Assembly: GCA_027491085.1 (NCBI GenBank)
Contig: JAIXWW010000009.1
Coordinates: forward strand, 124,001 to 188,000
Source: Bacteroidota bacterium
GTDB taxonomy: Bacteria; Bacteroidota; Bacteroidia; UKL13-3
DNA length: 64,000 bases
Direction: 5' to 3'
This document shows positions 17,249-25,165 of the stretch, one piece after another. A model generated the notes under the pieces. It was not told the origin of the DNA. It saw only the letters and a program-made list of their open reading frames with translations, and ran no database searches. The position numbers and the translations under genes were made by a program. Position 1 is the stretch's first letter. Every line of letters begins with the position of its first letter.

Positions 17249-18277
17249 GTGAACGTTAATCTTAGGGTAATAGTTGTTTTTTTTGTTTGGTGTACCCTAT
17301 TTGCACTGGTGCAATTTTGGTTATTATTGGATTTTAATTGCAATACCTATTTTAAAATATATGATTCATTAATTAGCCATTTTATTATTGCATTTATTAG
17401 TTGTGGTTTATATTTTATTTCTAAAAATCTAAATCCAAATTACAGCCGATTATTTCAACCGTTAGCCATATTAATTATTGGTATTGGGTCTTCTTATTTA
17501 TTGCAAAAATATATCATCAGTATTGTTATAGACGACAGTGCCTATAATCTTTTTGTAACCCAAACTTCTAAATTAAGACTGGTATTTAATACCTTACTCA
17601 TAATTAGCGCTACTCTTATTGGTTTTGTATGGAATTATAAATCGAATAAACAAATTGAACAGCAAAGATTAAACGACAATGAGCAATTACTTAAAGAAGC
17701 TGAACTATTAAACTTAAGACAACAAATACAGCCTCATTTTTTATTCAACAGCTTAAATTCTATTAGTGCGTTATTGCTTTTAAATCCTAACATGGCTCAA
17801 AAAATGATTCAGGAGTTAGCAGATTTTTTGAGGGGTACTTTAAAAAAAGATGCAAGCGCCTTGGTTACACTTAAGTCCGAAATTAACCACCTGCAACTAT
17901 ACCTAAATATCGAAAAGGTAAGATTTGAACATAGGTTAACCACTGTATATGATATTGATAAAAATACTGAGGAATTGCTTTTACCATCGTTACTTATTCA
18001 ACCAATAGTTGAAAATGCCATAAAATTTGGTTTATATGGAACCACCGAAAAAATTATATTATATATTGCTGTAAAAATCCATCTTGATATGCTTATGGTA
18101 AAAATAACCAATCCTTTTGATAAAGACGCAATGACACAAAATAAAGGTGCTGGTTTTGGTTTGAATTCCATTTCAAGAAGATTATATTTACTTTACGGAA
18201 GGCATGATTTGCTCAAAATAAGTAAAGAAGAAAATACTTTTATAACCCAAATTTTAATCCCACAAAATGCCAATTAA
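17249..18277 (+). CDS. LytS/YehU-type sensor histidine kinase
   Basis: 342 residues beginning at GTG (17249). Four membrane helices occupy about residues 4-28, 42-60, 70-92 and 108-130. The cytoplasmic part opens with the HisKA_6 box LRQQIQPHFLFNSLNSIS holding the phosphoacceptor His, followed by a HATPase domain with the IQPIVENAIKFG N-box and a GAGFGLNSISRRL G-box. It has no extracytoplasmic sensor domain, so the signal may come through the membrane, perhaps from the LiaF-like partner. The 3' end overlaps the response regulator gene by 11 bp, pointing to translational coupling. Confidence 0.93.
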   Translation: MNVNLRVIVVFFVWCTLFALVQFWLLLDFNCNTYFKIYDSLISHFIIAFISCGLYFISKNLNPNYSRLFQPLAILIIGIGSSYLLQKYIISIVIDDSAYNLFVTQTSKLRLVFNTLLIISATLIGFVWNYKSNKQIEQQRLNDNEQLLKEAELLNLRQQIQPHFLFNSLNSISALLLLNPNMAQKMIQELADFLRGTLKKDASALVTLKSEINHLQLYLNIEKVRFEHRLTTVYDIDKNTEELLLPSLLIQPIVENAIKFGLYGTTEKIILYIAVKIHLDMLMVKITNPFDKDAMTQNKGAGFGLNSISRRLYLLYGRHDLLKISKEENTFITQILIPQNAN

Positions 18278-19013
18278 AGTAATAATTATAGATGATGAGC
18301 CTTTAGCAAGGAGTATTATTATTCATTACTTATCTTTCCATAACGAATTTGAAGTAATTGCAGAATGTGGAGATGGATTTGAAGCAGTTAAGGCTATTAC
18401 CAATCATTCACCTGATTTAATTTTTTTGGATATTCAAATGCCAAAAATTACGGGTTTTGAAATGATTGAGTTAATTGAAAATAGGCCATCAATTATTTTC
18501 ACTACAGCATTTGATGAATATGCCATCAAAGCTTTTGACCAAAATGCAATAGATTATTTACTAAAACCTTTCAATAAAGATAGATTTGACAGGGCCATCC
18601 AAAAATTTTTATTAATTAATCAAAATCCTATTCCAATAAAAATGGAAGAGATTATGATTAACACCAACCATCATGAGCTGGGAACGCGCATTGTTGTAAA
18701 GCATTTAGGAAATATAAAAATAATCCCTATTCAAGAAGTAATATGCATTGAAGCTTATGATGATTATGTGAAAATTCACACAGACGAAAATATATTTGTA
18801 AAAAAACGAACAATGAGTTTTTTTGAAAAAATACTGAATCCACTTTTATTCACTAGAGTGCATCGCTCCTTTATTGTTCAAGTAAATAAAATCACTAAAA
18901 TAGAACAAAATGATAAAGAAATATTGATGGCTGTATTAAAAAACGGGAACAGAATACCTTTAAGTAAAACAGGCTATCCGAAACTTAAAACAGTACTAGA
19001 ATTTAAAAGTTAA
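18267..19013 (+). CDS. LytTR family response regulator
   Basis: 248 residues. The receiver domain (about 1-120) has the acidic pair IIDDEP, phosphoacceptor D55 (FLDIQMP), FTTAFDEYA and the LKPF lysine. The C-terminal LytTR DNA-binding domain (about 145-245) shows the signatures VICIEAYDDYVKIH and FTRVHRSFIVQVNKI. It is the partner of the overlapping LytS-type kinase. Three 21-bp-spaced direct repeats before the operon are the probable binding site, which would make the operon autoregulated. The stop codon overlaps that of the convergent next gene by 4 bp. Confidence 0.95.
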   Translation: MPIKVIIIDDEPLARSIIIHYLSFHNEFEVIAECGDGFEAVKAITNHSPDLIFLDIQMPKITGFEMIELIENRPSIIFTTAFDEYAIKAFDQNAIDYLLKPFNKDRFDRAIQKFLLINQNPIPIKMEEIMINTNHHELGTRIVVKHLGNIKIIPIQEVICIEAYDDYVKIHTDENIFVKKRTMSFFEKILNPLLFTRVHRSFIVQVNKITKIEQNDKEILMAVLKNGNRIPLSKTGYPKLKTVLEFKS

Positions 19014-19507
19014 TTGATAATATATACTGTAAATCCTATAGGTAATTGTCCTGGTTTTTTGGGTCTAACCCCTTTTAAATTAGGCCCATCTAAATCGGTA
19101 ATTGTTAAGTCAACTTCTGTAAAAGTTAAAACACTTTCTTGAGGCAACTTTGCAATAGCTTGACTACACTCTTTACCTAAATACGCCCCTTTAATAATAA
19201 ATGTATTTTTGTCTTTACCCGCATTCATCCCATTTGAATTAGTAAGTAACAAAGAGAATCCTGTTAAACAATTCTTTTTTGCATAAGGACCAATTTTGGG
19301 TGCTAATACCAATCGAGGTGTTCCTACTTTAAAAAAATTTCTTTTTACTTCTATCGATTTAAATAAATCAATTTGCTCTAGCCCATTATCTAAATAAAGG
19401 TAATAACCCGCCTTCATTTTCGTTAATGTTGGATGCTCCTTTTGAGCAAAAACATTTAAACATAGTAAAGTAGCGAAAATCAAAAATATATTCTTCATTT
19501 TTTTCAT
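19010..19507 (-). CDS. Exported protein of unknown function
   Basis: 165 residues. A signal peptide (KNIFLIFATLLCLNVFAQ) is clear. The mature part appears beta-rich, with two cysteines (KKNCLTG and GKECSQA) that could form a disulfide, and ends GFTVYIIN. I do not recognise a family. It is convergent with the LytTR gene, sharing 4 bp of stop codons, and shows no operon partner. Confidence 0.7.
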   Translation of the reverse strand: MKKMKNIFLIFATLLCLNVFAQKEHPTLTKMKAGYYLYLDNGLEQIDLFKSIEVKRNFFKVGTPRLVLAPKIGPYAKKNCLTGFSLLLTNSNGMNAGKDKNTFIIKGAYLGKECSQAIAKLPQESVLTFTEVDLTITDLDGPNLKGVRPKKPGQLPIGFTVYIIN

Positions 19508-19565
19508 TTAAATATTGGTGCAAATATAATATTCATTACAGATTGTTTTTATTAAAAATTTCTTA

Positions 19566-22019
19566 CTAAAAGCCCATATCCATGTTCTCAACTGGTGCTG
19601 ATGCAGGCTTTTTCTTGGTAAATGGATTTTCGTTACTTCCAAAACGATATGTTAAAGAAAAGGTTAAAACCCTACTTTCACGTTTACGCATTCCTTCGTA
19701 AGTAAAATTATCCCCATCTTGCCTAATGTTAAATTGGCGAATATTAAATACATCGCTCAAATTTAAACCACATTGTAATTTACCCGCCATAAAATCTTTA
19801 CGAACACCTGCATCAAGTCCATTCATACCGCTAATGGTATTTTGTGCAGAACGCATAGGAGCCATGTACATGCCATTAGCCTGAAAGTAAAACGCTTTTG
19901 GTAATGGTAAATTATAGGTTAAACGGGTGTTCCAAGTAGTAATTTCCGATTGCAAATCGCTTTGAACATTACCACCATTTACCACATTTTTATACCAATT
20001 TCCACTTAACATGATATTACCCAATTTTACAAAACTGTATCTAATAATTACTTCAAAACCTGTATTTTCGGAAGAGTTAAAGTTATAAAAACTCATTATT
20101 GATTGACCAGTGATTGGATTTACATTACGTAACCTTGCTATCATATTATCAGTATAACGGTAATATAAAGTAGCACTAAAGTTCAGTTTCTTAATTTGTG
20201 TTTGGTAATTTAATTCCACACTATGAATGTATTCTGGCTGGATTTTAGGATTACCTTGGCGCAAGTTTACCGAATCGCTATAGTCTATAAATGGATTCAA
20301 ACTTTCAAAACCTGGGCGATTAATCCTGCGACTATAACCTAATTGTAAATCTTGGTTTTTCGATAAAGCATATTTTATAAAACCACTTGGAAAAAAGTTA
20401 AAATAATTATTGGTAAAAACGGTATTGGTTGTTTTTGAATTTCCATCAATATTGGTAATTTCGGTACGCAATCCAAGTTGATAATCAAATTTTTTAAACT
20501 TACTAGCAAAAGTAAAATAACCAGCATTTACCATTTCGTTATAAATAAAATGATTGCTAATGAGAGAGTCTTGCCAAAACTCATTGTTCCCAAAATTATA
20601 CCTAAAACCTTGTTGGTTATTATCAATAATACGGGTAGTGGTTTTTGCACCTGTTTCTATTTTTCCATTTTTTAATGGCAATACATAATCAACCTGAGCT
20701 ATAAAATTGGTAAAAGTAGCCGTATTTTTATTACGTTGACTAGGAATTTCAAAGCTTACAGCATTTGAGTTTTTATAATCTTCGTTGGCGTTTTTAGCAT
20801 TAGAATTGATGGATGCACTAGCAGTTAATTCAGATTTATTTTTTCGAGCCGAACGTTTGTAATCAACTGTTGCGTCTAAAGTTAAATTATCATCAGTTGA
20901 ATAATTATTACGCTTAAAATTTGAAAATTGAGTTCCTACACTATCAAAATAATAAAAATTAATAAAATCGGGTTTACCCGAAATATTACTGCTAATTCCT
21001 GTAGAAAAACTTACTGTATTGTAGTTATTTATATAATAATCTATTCCAACTCTACCCGTATGAAAGTCGTTTAAATTATAACCATTGCTATTGTTTTTAA
21101 ATGAATAATTATTGCCTACAAAACGGTTAAACTGTTCACCATTTCCATTATTATCTCTGCGCTCATGGCGATACGAATAATTACCAAACAAGTTGTATTT
21201 ACTGGTTCTGTTATTCAATCCAATATTAAACGAATACTTGTCGTTGGTACCCACTGTGGCTTGCGTATTGGCGTTAAATCCTTTCAGTTTATCCTTTTTG
21301 GTTTTTATATTTATAATTCCCGCCATTCCATCAGCATCGTATTTGGCCGAAGGATTGGTAATAACTTCTACTTCGCTTATGGCATTGGCAGGTAATTGTT
21401 GTAAAATAGCTTGTCGGTTAGCTCCTGTTAAAGTACTTGGTTTTCCATCAATTAAAATGGTTACATTTTCGCTTCCACGTAAACTTATTTTTCCATCAAT
21501 ATCAACATTTACCGAAGGTATATTTTGCAAAATATCGGTAGCCGAACCTCCAATATTGGTAATGTTTTTACCTACATTGTATGTTTTTTTATCTAACTGA
21601 TTGGTAAAATCGGCTCTTTCGCCCGTTACTTCTATAGCCTTAAAATTTTTATCGTAAGGAGTTAATTTCAAAATACCTAAATCAACCACCAATTCCTTTG
21701 GAGAAACCATAAAAACTTGGCTTTGCAACGTTTTATAACCAATAAAACTGGCTTTTAATTTGTAAGCTCCAAAGGCTATATTTTCTAGTTTTATCTCACC
21801 TTTTTTGGTAGTGGTAGTTCCGTTTACAATAGCCGAGTCTGCTACTCTAATTAGCGAAACTGTAACATATTCAACTGGTTTATTGGTTTTTAAATCAATA
21901 TAAGTAGCTAAAATAGTGGCTGGCCCCGTATTGCCTGCTGCTTTGTTTGGAAAATTTTGTGCCATTAAGCCATTTATCAAAGTAAATAGTAACACAAAAG
22001 ATAATAATTTAATTTTCAA
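19566..22019 (-). CDS. Outer membrane beta-barrel receptor (TonB-dependent receptor-like)
   Basis: About 817 residues. A signal peptide ends near NGLMAQ, then a carboxypeptidase-like regulatory domain (about residues 35-120), a plug domain with DILQNIPSVNVDIDGKI and VTILIDGKPS, and a long beta-barrel with GYSRRINRPGFESLNPF. This is the OMP_b-brl_3-type family, which imports or binds unknown ligands. The frame stays open upstream to 22094, but that would overlap the preceding gene by 52 bp; a TTG at 22019 gives a normal signal peptide and no overlap, so I prefer it. The transported ligand is unknown. Confidence 0.87.
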   Translation of the reverse strand: MKIKLLSFVLLFTLINGLMAQNFPNKAAGNTGPATILATYIDLKTNKPVEYVTVSLIRVADSAIVNGTTTTKKGEIKLENIAFGAYKLKASFIGYKTLQSQVFMVSPKELVVDLGILKLTPYDKNFKAIEVTGERADFTNQLDKKTYNVGKNITNIGGSATDILQNIPSVNVDIDGKISLRGSENVTILIDGKPSTLTGANRQAILQQLPANAISEVEVITNPSAKYDADGMAGIINIKTKKDKLKGFNANTQATVGTNDKYSFNIGLNNRTSKYNLFGNYSYRHERRDNNGNGEQFNRFVGNNYSFKNNSNGYNLNDFHTGRVGIDYYINNYNTVSFSTGISSNISGKPDFINFYYFDSVGTQFSNFKRNNYSTDDNLTLDATVDYKRSARKNKSELTASASINSNAKNANEDYKNSNAVSFEIPSQRNKNTATFTNFIAQVDYVLPLKNGKIETGAKTTTRIIDNNQQGFRYNFGNNEFWQDSLISNHFIYNEMVNAGYFTFASKFKKFDYQLGLRTEITNIDGNSKTTNTVFTNNYFNFFPSGFIKYALSKNQDLQLGYSRRINRPGFESLNPFIDYSDSVNLRQGNPKIQPEYIHSVELNYQTQIKKLNFSATLYYRYTDNMIARLRNVNPITGQSIMSFYNFNSSENTGFEVIIRYSFVKLGNIMLSGNWYKNVVNGGNVQSDLQSEITTWNTRLTYNLPLPKAFYFQANGMYMAPMRSAQNTISGMNGLDAGVRKDFMAGKLQCGLNLSDVFNIRQFNIRQDGDNFTYEGMRKRESRVLTFSLTYRFGSNENPFTKKKPASAPVENMDMGF

Positions 22020-22042
22020 TTTGATATTGGTTAGGTAAAATA

Positions 22043-22729
22043 CTAGTTGTAAAAATTTAAGCCTTTTAAGTAGTGTGCTTTTAGCAATGGGCAAATTTTG
22101 TAACGTTCATCTTTGGTATCTTCATAAACTGCTTCTAAAATTTGGTAGACATTGGTAATTCCAATTCTATCGGCCCAATCAAAAGGCCCAAAAGGATAAT
22201 TGGTTCCCAATTTCATGCTTATATCAATATCGGCCATGTTTGCAGTGCCTTCTTGCAAGGTGTAACAAGCTTCATTAATAATCATACAAATAACCCTTGG
22301 AGTAACCATACCTACTCTATCTTGCACCAATTTGTAATCCCAATTAAGAAGTTGCATGCAATTTTTCAAAATAGCTTCATCGGTATTTTGGAAAACACTT
22401 ACTTCAGCTAAATTTCTGTTTATAAAAGTATCAACGCTATTAATTCCAAAAAGTGGGAATGAAATTTGAGCATTTTTGTTGTGCACCATTTGCGCTAAAC
22501 TATTTTTTACAGCACAAACAAAAACAGGAGTTTTTGTAATTTCTTTGTAGTTTAAGAAAAAATTTTGCGCTTCGTCATCAAAATTTAATTCAAAAATCAT
22601 ATCAAAATTGCCATCTTTTACCAAATAAGTTGTATTTTCGTCAATACAAACTAGCTCACAATCAAGCAATGAAAGTTTTTGTTTAAATTCTTCCATTCTT
22701 TTGCTGTTTCCTTTTGCCAAAATTTTCAT
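22043..22729 (-). CDS. 3-hydroxyacyl-CoA dehydrogenase C-terminal domain protein, degenerate
   Basis: 228 residues. The C-terminal part (about 140-228) matches the dehydrogenase helical domain: PRVICMIINEA, DIDISMKLGTNYPFGPFDWAD and a final HYLKG. The N-terminal half lacks the GxGxxG NAD-binding loop, and the segment aligned to the catalytic GxHFFNP reads GINSVD, without the His. The protein is therefore probably not an active dehydrogenase. It lies just upstream of the beta-barrel receptor on the same strand and is divergent from ridA. A structural or acyl-CoA binding role is only a guess. Confidence 0.75.
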   Translation of the reverse strand: MKILAKGNSKRMEEFKQKLSLLDCELVCIDENTTYLVKDGNFDMIFELNFDDEAQNFFLNYKEITKTPVFVCAVKNSLAQMVHNKNAQISFPLFGINSVDTFINRNLAEVSVFQNTDEAILKNCMQLLNWDYKLVQDRVGMVTPRVICMIINEACYTLQEGTANMADIDISMKLGTNYPFGPFDWADRIGITNVYQILEAVYEDTKDERYKICPLLKAHYLKGLNFYN

Positions 22730-22772
22730 ATTCGCAGCAAATTAAATCTAACAAAACTAAAAAACATATAAA

Positions 22773-23153
22773 ATGGAAAAGAAAATAATTACAAGTGAAA
22801 ATGCACCAGCCCCAATAGGTCCTTACAGCCATTCAGTATTAATTGGAAATACCTTATACACAAGCGGTCAGGTAGCTAAAGATGCCGTTTCAGGGCAAAT
22901 GATTCAAAGTGATATTAAAGCTGAAACAGCTAAGGTAATGGATAACCTAAAAGCTATTTTGGTAGAAGCAGGTATGGATTTTACTCATGTAGTAAAAACT
23001 ACTATTTATTGTACCGATTTAGGTAATTTTGCTCAAATTAATGAAGTGTATGGAAATTATTTTACCTCAGATTTTCCAGCAAGAGAAACAGTTCAGGTGG
23101 TAAAATTACCCCTTAACGCCAATGTAGAAATAAGCGTAGTAGCAGTTAAATAA
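22773..23153 (+). CDS. ridA: RidA family enamine/imine deaminase
   Basis: 126 residues, the full length for this trimeric family, which hydrolyses reactive 2-aminoacrylate and related imines. Visible landmarks are PAPIGPYSHSV, YTSGQVAKD, the conserved Arg in FPARETVQV and the late VEISVVAVK. It starts a short plus-strand run with an integral membrane protein gene (4-bp gap) and tpiA. Confidence 0.93.
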   Translation: MEKKIITSENAPAPIGPYSHSVLIGNTLYTSGQVAKDAVSGQMIQSDIKAETAKVMDNLKAILVEAGMDFTHVVKTTIYCTDLGNFAQINEVYGNYFTSDFPARETVQVVKLPLNANVEISVVAVK

Positions 23154-23157
23154 AAAA

Positions 23158-23757
23158 ATGAATAAAAAAACACAGCTAATTATATCAACGGCATTTCATC
23201 CAATATTTGTAAATATTGCATCGCTTTGTTTGTTATTTGCACTTTTCCCATCGTTATCGGCTTTAACCTATCAAGCCAAAAGCACTATTATGGGTGTAAT
23301 TATTAGTTTGACCATTGTGCTACCATCGCTGGTAGTGGCAGTTTTAAAACTAACGAACCAAATAAGCAGCATTCAATTAACGCATTTAAAGGAACGCAAA
23401 TGGCCTTTCGCTTTTACAGCCTTGGGTTATATTTTTAGCTTTTACTTGTTAAACAAAGCAGGTGTTTCTATTATTATTTTAAAATACTTGTTAGCTGGCA
23501 GTTTAACTGTAGTTTGTATTGCCATAATTAGTAATTTTTGGAAAATAAGTGTACACATGGCGAGTATTGGGGCATTATTAAGCCTTTTGGTATTGGCCAA
23601 CTACTACACCCATGTAGATTTAAGAATAGGAATTGCCATTGTTATTTTAATTGCCGGTTTAGTAGGCTCAGCTAGGCATTTTGCTGAAGCACATAATATT
23701 CCACAATTATTAGCTGGTTTTGCTTTAGGCTTTGGATCAATATATTTAGTTTTATAA
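23158..23757 (+). CDS. Multi-pass membrane protein with PAP2-like C-terminus
   Basis: 199 residues, mostly hydrophobic, with about six helices. The last part (GSARHFAEAHNIPQLLAG) resembles the SRxxxxxH motif of PAP2 phosphatases, and an earlier ISVHMASIG could be the matching His, but the canonical KxxxxxxRP motif is not evident. Whether it is a phosphatase is uncertain. It sits 4 bp after ridA and 20 bp before tpiA, probably in one transcript. Confidence 0.65.
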   Translation: MNKKTQLIISTAFHPIFVNIASLCLLFALFPSLSALTYQAKSTIMGVIISLTIVLPSLVVAVLKLTNQISSIQLTHLKERKWPFAFTALGYIFSFYLLNKAGVSIIILKYLLAGSLTVVCIAIISNFWKISVHMASIGALLSLLVLANYYTHVDLRIGIAIVILIAGLVGSARHFAEAHNIPQLLAGFALGFGSIYLVL

Positions 23758-23777
23758 AATTTTTAAAAATATAAACA

Positions 23778-24542
23778 ATGAGAAAAAAAATTATTGCAGG
23801 AAATTGGAAAATGAACAAAAGTTATGATGAAGGAATGGCTTTGGTTTCGGAATTAAGTAATATGGTAAAAGATGAATACCATGGTAGTGCCGAAGTAGTT
23901 ATTATCCCGCCTGCTTTGTATATACACTCGGTGAGCCGTATGACTGCCGATTTTGGTAATATTAACACAGGTGCTCAAAACTGCAGCAACCATGTTAGTG
24001 GCGCTTACACAGGCGAAATTAGTGCTTCCATGGTAAAAAGTTGCGGTGGTAAATATATCATTATTGGGCATAGCGAGCGTAGACAATATTTTGGCGAAAC
24101 CAACGATTGGTTGGCTAAAAAAATTGATGCTGTATTAACCGAAAACTTGAACCCAATTTATTGTGTTGGCGAAACCTTAGAAGAACGTGAAGGCAATACC
24201 CACTTTGAGGTATTAAAAACACAGGTATCAGAAGGATTATTCCATCTTTCGGCCGAGCAAATGGCTTCGGTAGTTATAGCCTATGAACCAGTTTGGGCAA
24301 TTGGTACAGGTAAAACTGCTAGCACCCAACAAGCACAAGAGGTACACGCCTTTATTAGAAATTTAGTAAAAGAAAAATATAATGAAACAGTGGCTGATAA
24401 TTTAACCATTCAGTATGGTGGAAGTGTAAAAGCTGATAATGCTGCCGAACTTTTTGCTGCTCCTGATATTGATGGTGCATTGGTTGGTGGTGCTGCTTTA
24501 CAAAGTCGTAGTTTTGCCGATATTGTAAAAGCAATGGCTTAA
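23778..24542 (+). CDS. tpiA: Triose-phosphate isomerase
   Basis: 254 residues. Interconverts dihydroxyacetone phosphate and glyceraldehyde 3-phosphate in glycolysis. The catalytic residues are all in place: K11 (GNWKMNK), H98 (IIGHSERR) and E170 (AYEPVWAIGTG), with the phosphate loop GGSVKADN and GGAALQ. Normal length. It is the last gene of the ridA run and is followed by an inverted repeat. Confidence 0.98.
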   Translation: MRKKIIAGNWKMNKSYDEGMALVSELSNMVKDEYHGSAEVVIIPPALYIHSVSRMTADFGNINTGAQNCSNHVSGAYTGEISASMVKSCGGKYIIIGHSERRQYFGETNDWLAKKIDAVLTENLNPIYCVGETLEEREGNTHFEVLKTQVSEGLFHLSAEQMASVVIAYEPVWAIGTGKTASTQQAQEVHAFIRNLVKEKYNETVADNLTIQYGGSVKADNAAELFAAPDIDGALVGGAALQSRSFADIVKAMA

Positions 24543-24568
24543 TATTTTATTTTTTTGTTCTTTTAAAA

Positions 24569-24620
24569 TTAATGGCTCAAAATAATTGACTGATTTTGAG
24601 CCATTAATAAAATAATTAAA
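24569..24620 (+). terminator. Inverted repeat after tpiA, probable terminator
   Basis: TTAATGGCTCAAAAT and its perfect 15-bp complement around a 9-nt loop. The tail is A/T mixed instead of a pure T-run, so termination strength is uncertain. Confidence 0.5.
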
Positions 24621-24626
24621 AAATCA

Positions 24627-24657
24627 TTTGGATTGTTAAAGTTAAATGGTACTTTTG
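24627..24657 (+). promoter_or_regulatory. Promoter of the first tRNA-Glu
   Basis: TTTG, exactly 19 nt, TACTTTTG. This is a full consensus Bacteroidota promoter ending 13 nt before the tRNA 5' end. Confidence 0.8.
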
Positions 24658-24670
24658 CGAACCCAAAAAT

Positions 24671-24745
24671 GGCCCGTTCGTCTATCGGTTAGGACAAATG
24701 GTTTTCATCCATTAAAGAGGGGTTCGACTCCCCTACGGGCTACCA
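24671..24745 (+). tRNA. tRNA-Glu (anticodon TTC), copy 1
   Basis: 75 nt including an encoded CCA. Acceptor stem GGCCCGT/ACGGGCT (first pair G-T), D-arm around CGGTTAGG, anticodon stem AATGG/CCATT with loop TTTTCAT giving anticodon TTC (codons GAA/GAG), and T-arm GGGGTTCGACTCCCC. It has its own promoter and terminator and is identical to the copy 194 bp downstream. Confidence 0.95.
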
Positions 24746-24758
24746 ACGAAGGTAACAT

Positions 24759-24791
24759 AAGCCTAACATTATTGAATGTTAGGCTTTTTTG
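24759..24791 (+). terminator. Intrinsic terminator after tRNA-Glu copy 1
   Basis: AAGCCTAACATT, a 4-nt loop, its perfect complement, then a T-run. It starts 14 nt after the tRNA. Confidence 0.85.
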
Positions 24792-24820
24792 TTTTTATTA
24801 TAAACTCAAATTACTTAAAG

Positions 24821-24851
24821 TTTGGATAATTAAACTTTATTTATATTTTCG
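24821..24851 (+). promoter_or_regulatory. Promoter of the second tRNA-Glu
   Basis: TTTG, exactly 19 nt, then TATTTTCG (one mismatch to TAnnTTTG). The position relative to the tRNA is the same as for copy 1, although the sequence between differs. Confidence 0.75.
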
Positions 24852-24864
24852 CAGTCCCAAAAAT

Positions 24865-24939
24865 GGCCCGTTCGTCTATCGGTTAGGACAAATGGTTTTC
24901 ATCCATTAAAGAGGGGTTCGACTCCCCTACGGGCTACCA
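24865..24939 (+). tRNA. tRNA-Glu (anticodon TTC), copy 2
   Basis: Same 75-nt sequence as copy 1, including the encoded CCA, so a tandem duplication. The identity extends about 9 nt upstream (CCCAAAAAT) and stops right after the CCA. It has a separate promoter and terminator. Confidence 0.95.
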
Positions 24940-24944
24940 TACAG

Positions 24945-24979
24945 GACAACTCCAATTTATTTGAGAGTTGTCTTTTTTT
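24945..24979 (+). terminator. Intrinsic terminator after tRNA-Glu copy 2
   Basis: GACAACTC / GAGTTGTC stem with a 12-nt loop and a seven-T tail. Confidence 0.8.
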
Positions 24980-25136
24980 GCTCCTTTCAAACCCCTGTCA
25001 ATGCTCAATGTTTAGCGTAAAAGTTCGTTTATTCTTGGGGTTCGACATTTGATTCCATCAAAACTGAACTTTTCAGGGAAAGTAAAAATCCAAATTCATG
25101 TAGTTTTTTAGTGTTATTTTATAAAGAATATTTACA

Positions 25137-25144
25137 TAAATTTG
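25137..25144 (+). promoter_or_regulatory. -7 promoter element of the large repetitive surface protein
   Basis: TAAATTTG fits TAnnTTTG. A possible TTG start at 25142 lies inside it, so translation more likely begins at the ATG at 25166. No clear -33 element. Confidence 0.5.
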
Positions 25145-25165
25145 CCACCATTACATTCTAATTAT

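Noticed and set aside
24646..24909. Open reading frame running through both tRNA-Glu genes
   Set aside because: It is a chance frame; its repeats come from the two tRNA sequences and the region has tRNA promoters and terminators.
25025..25060. Fragment with GGGGTTCGAC resembling a tRNA T-arm
   Set aside because: The pairing half of the arm is missing and no other tRNA arm can be formed, so it is not called even as a remnant.
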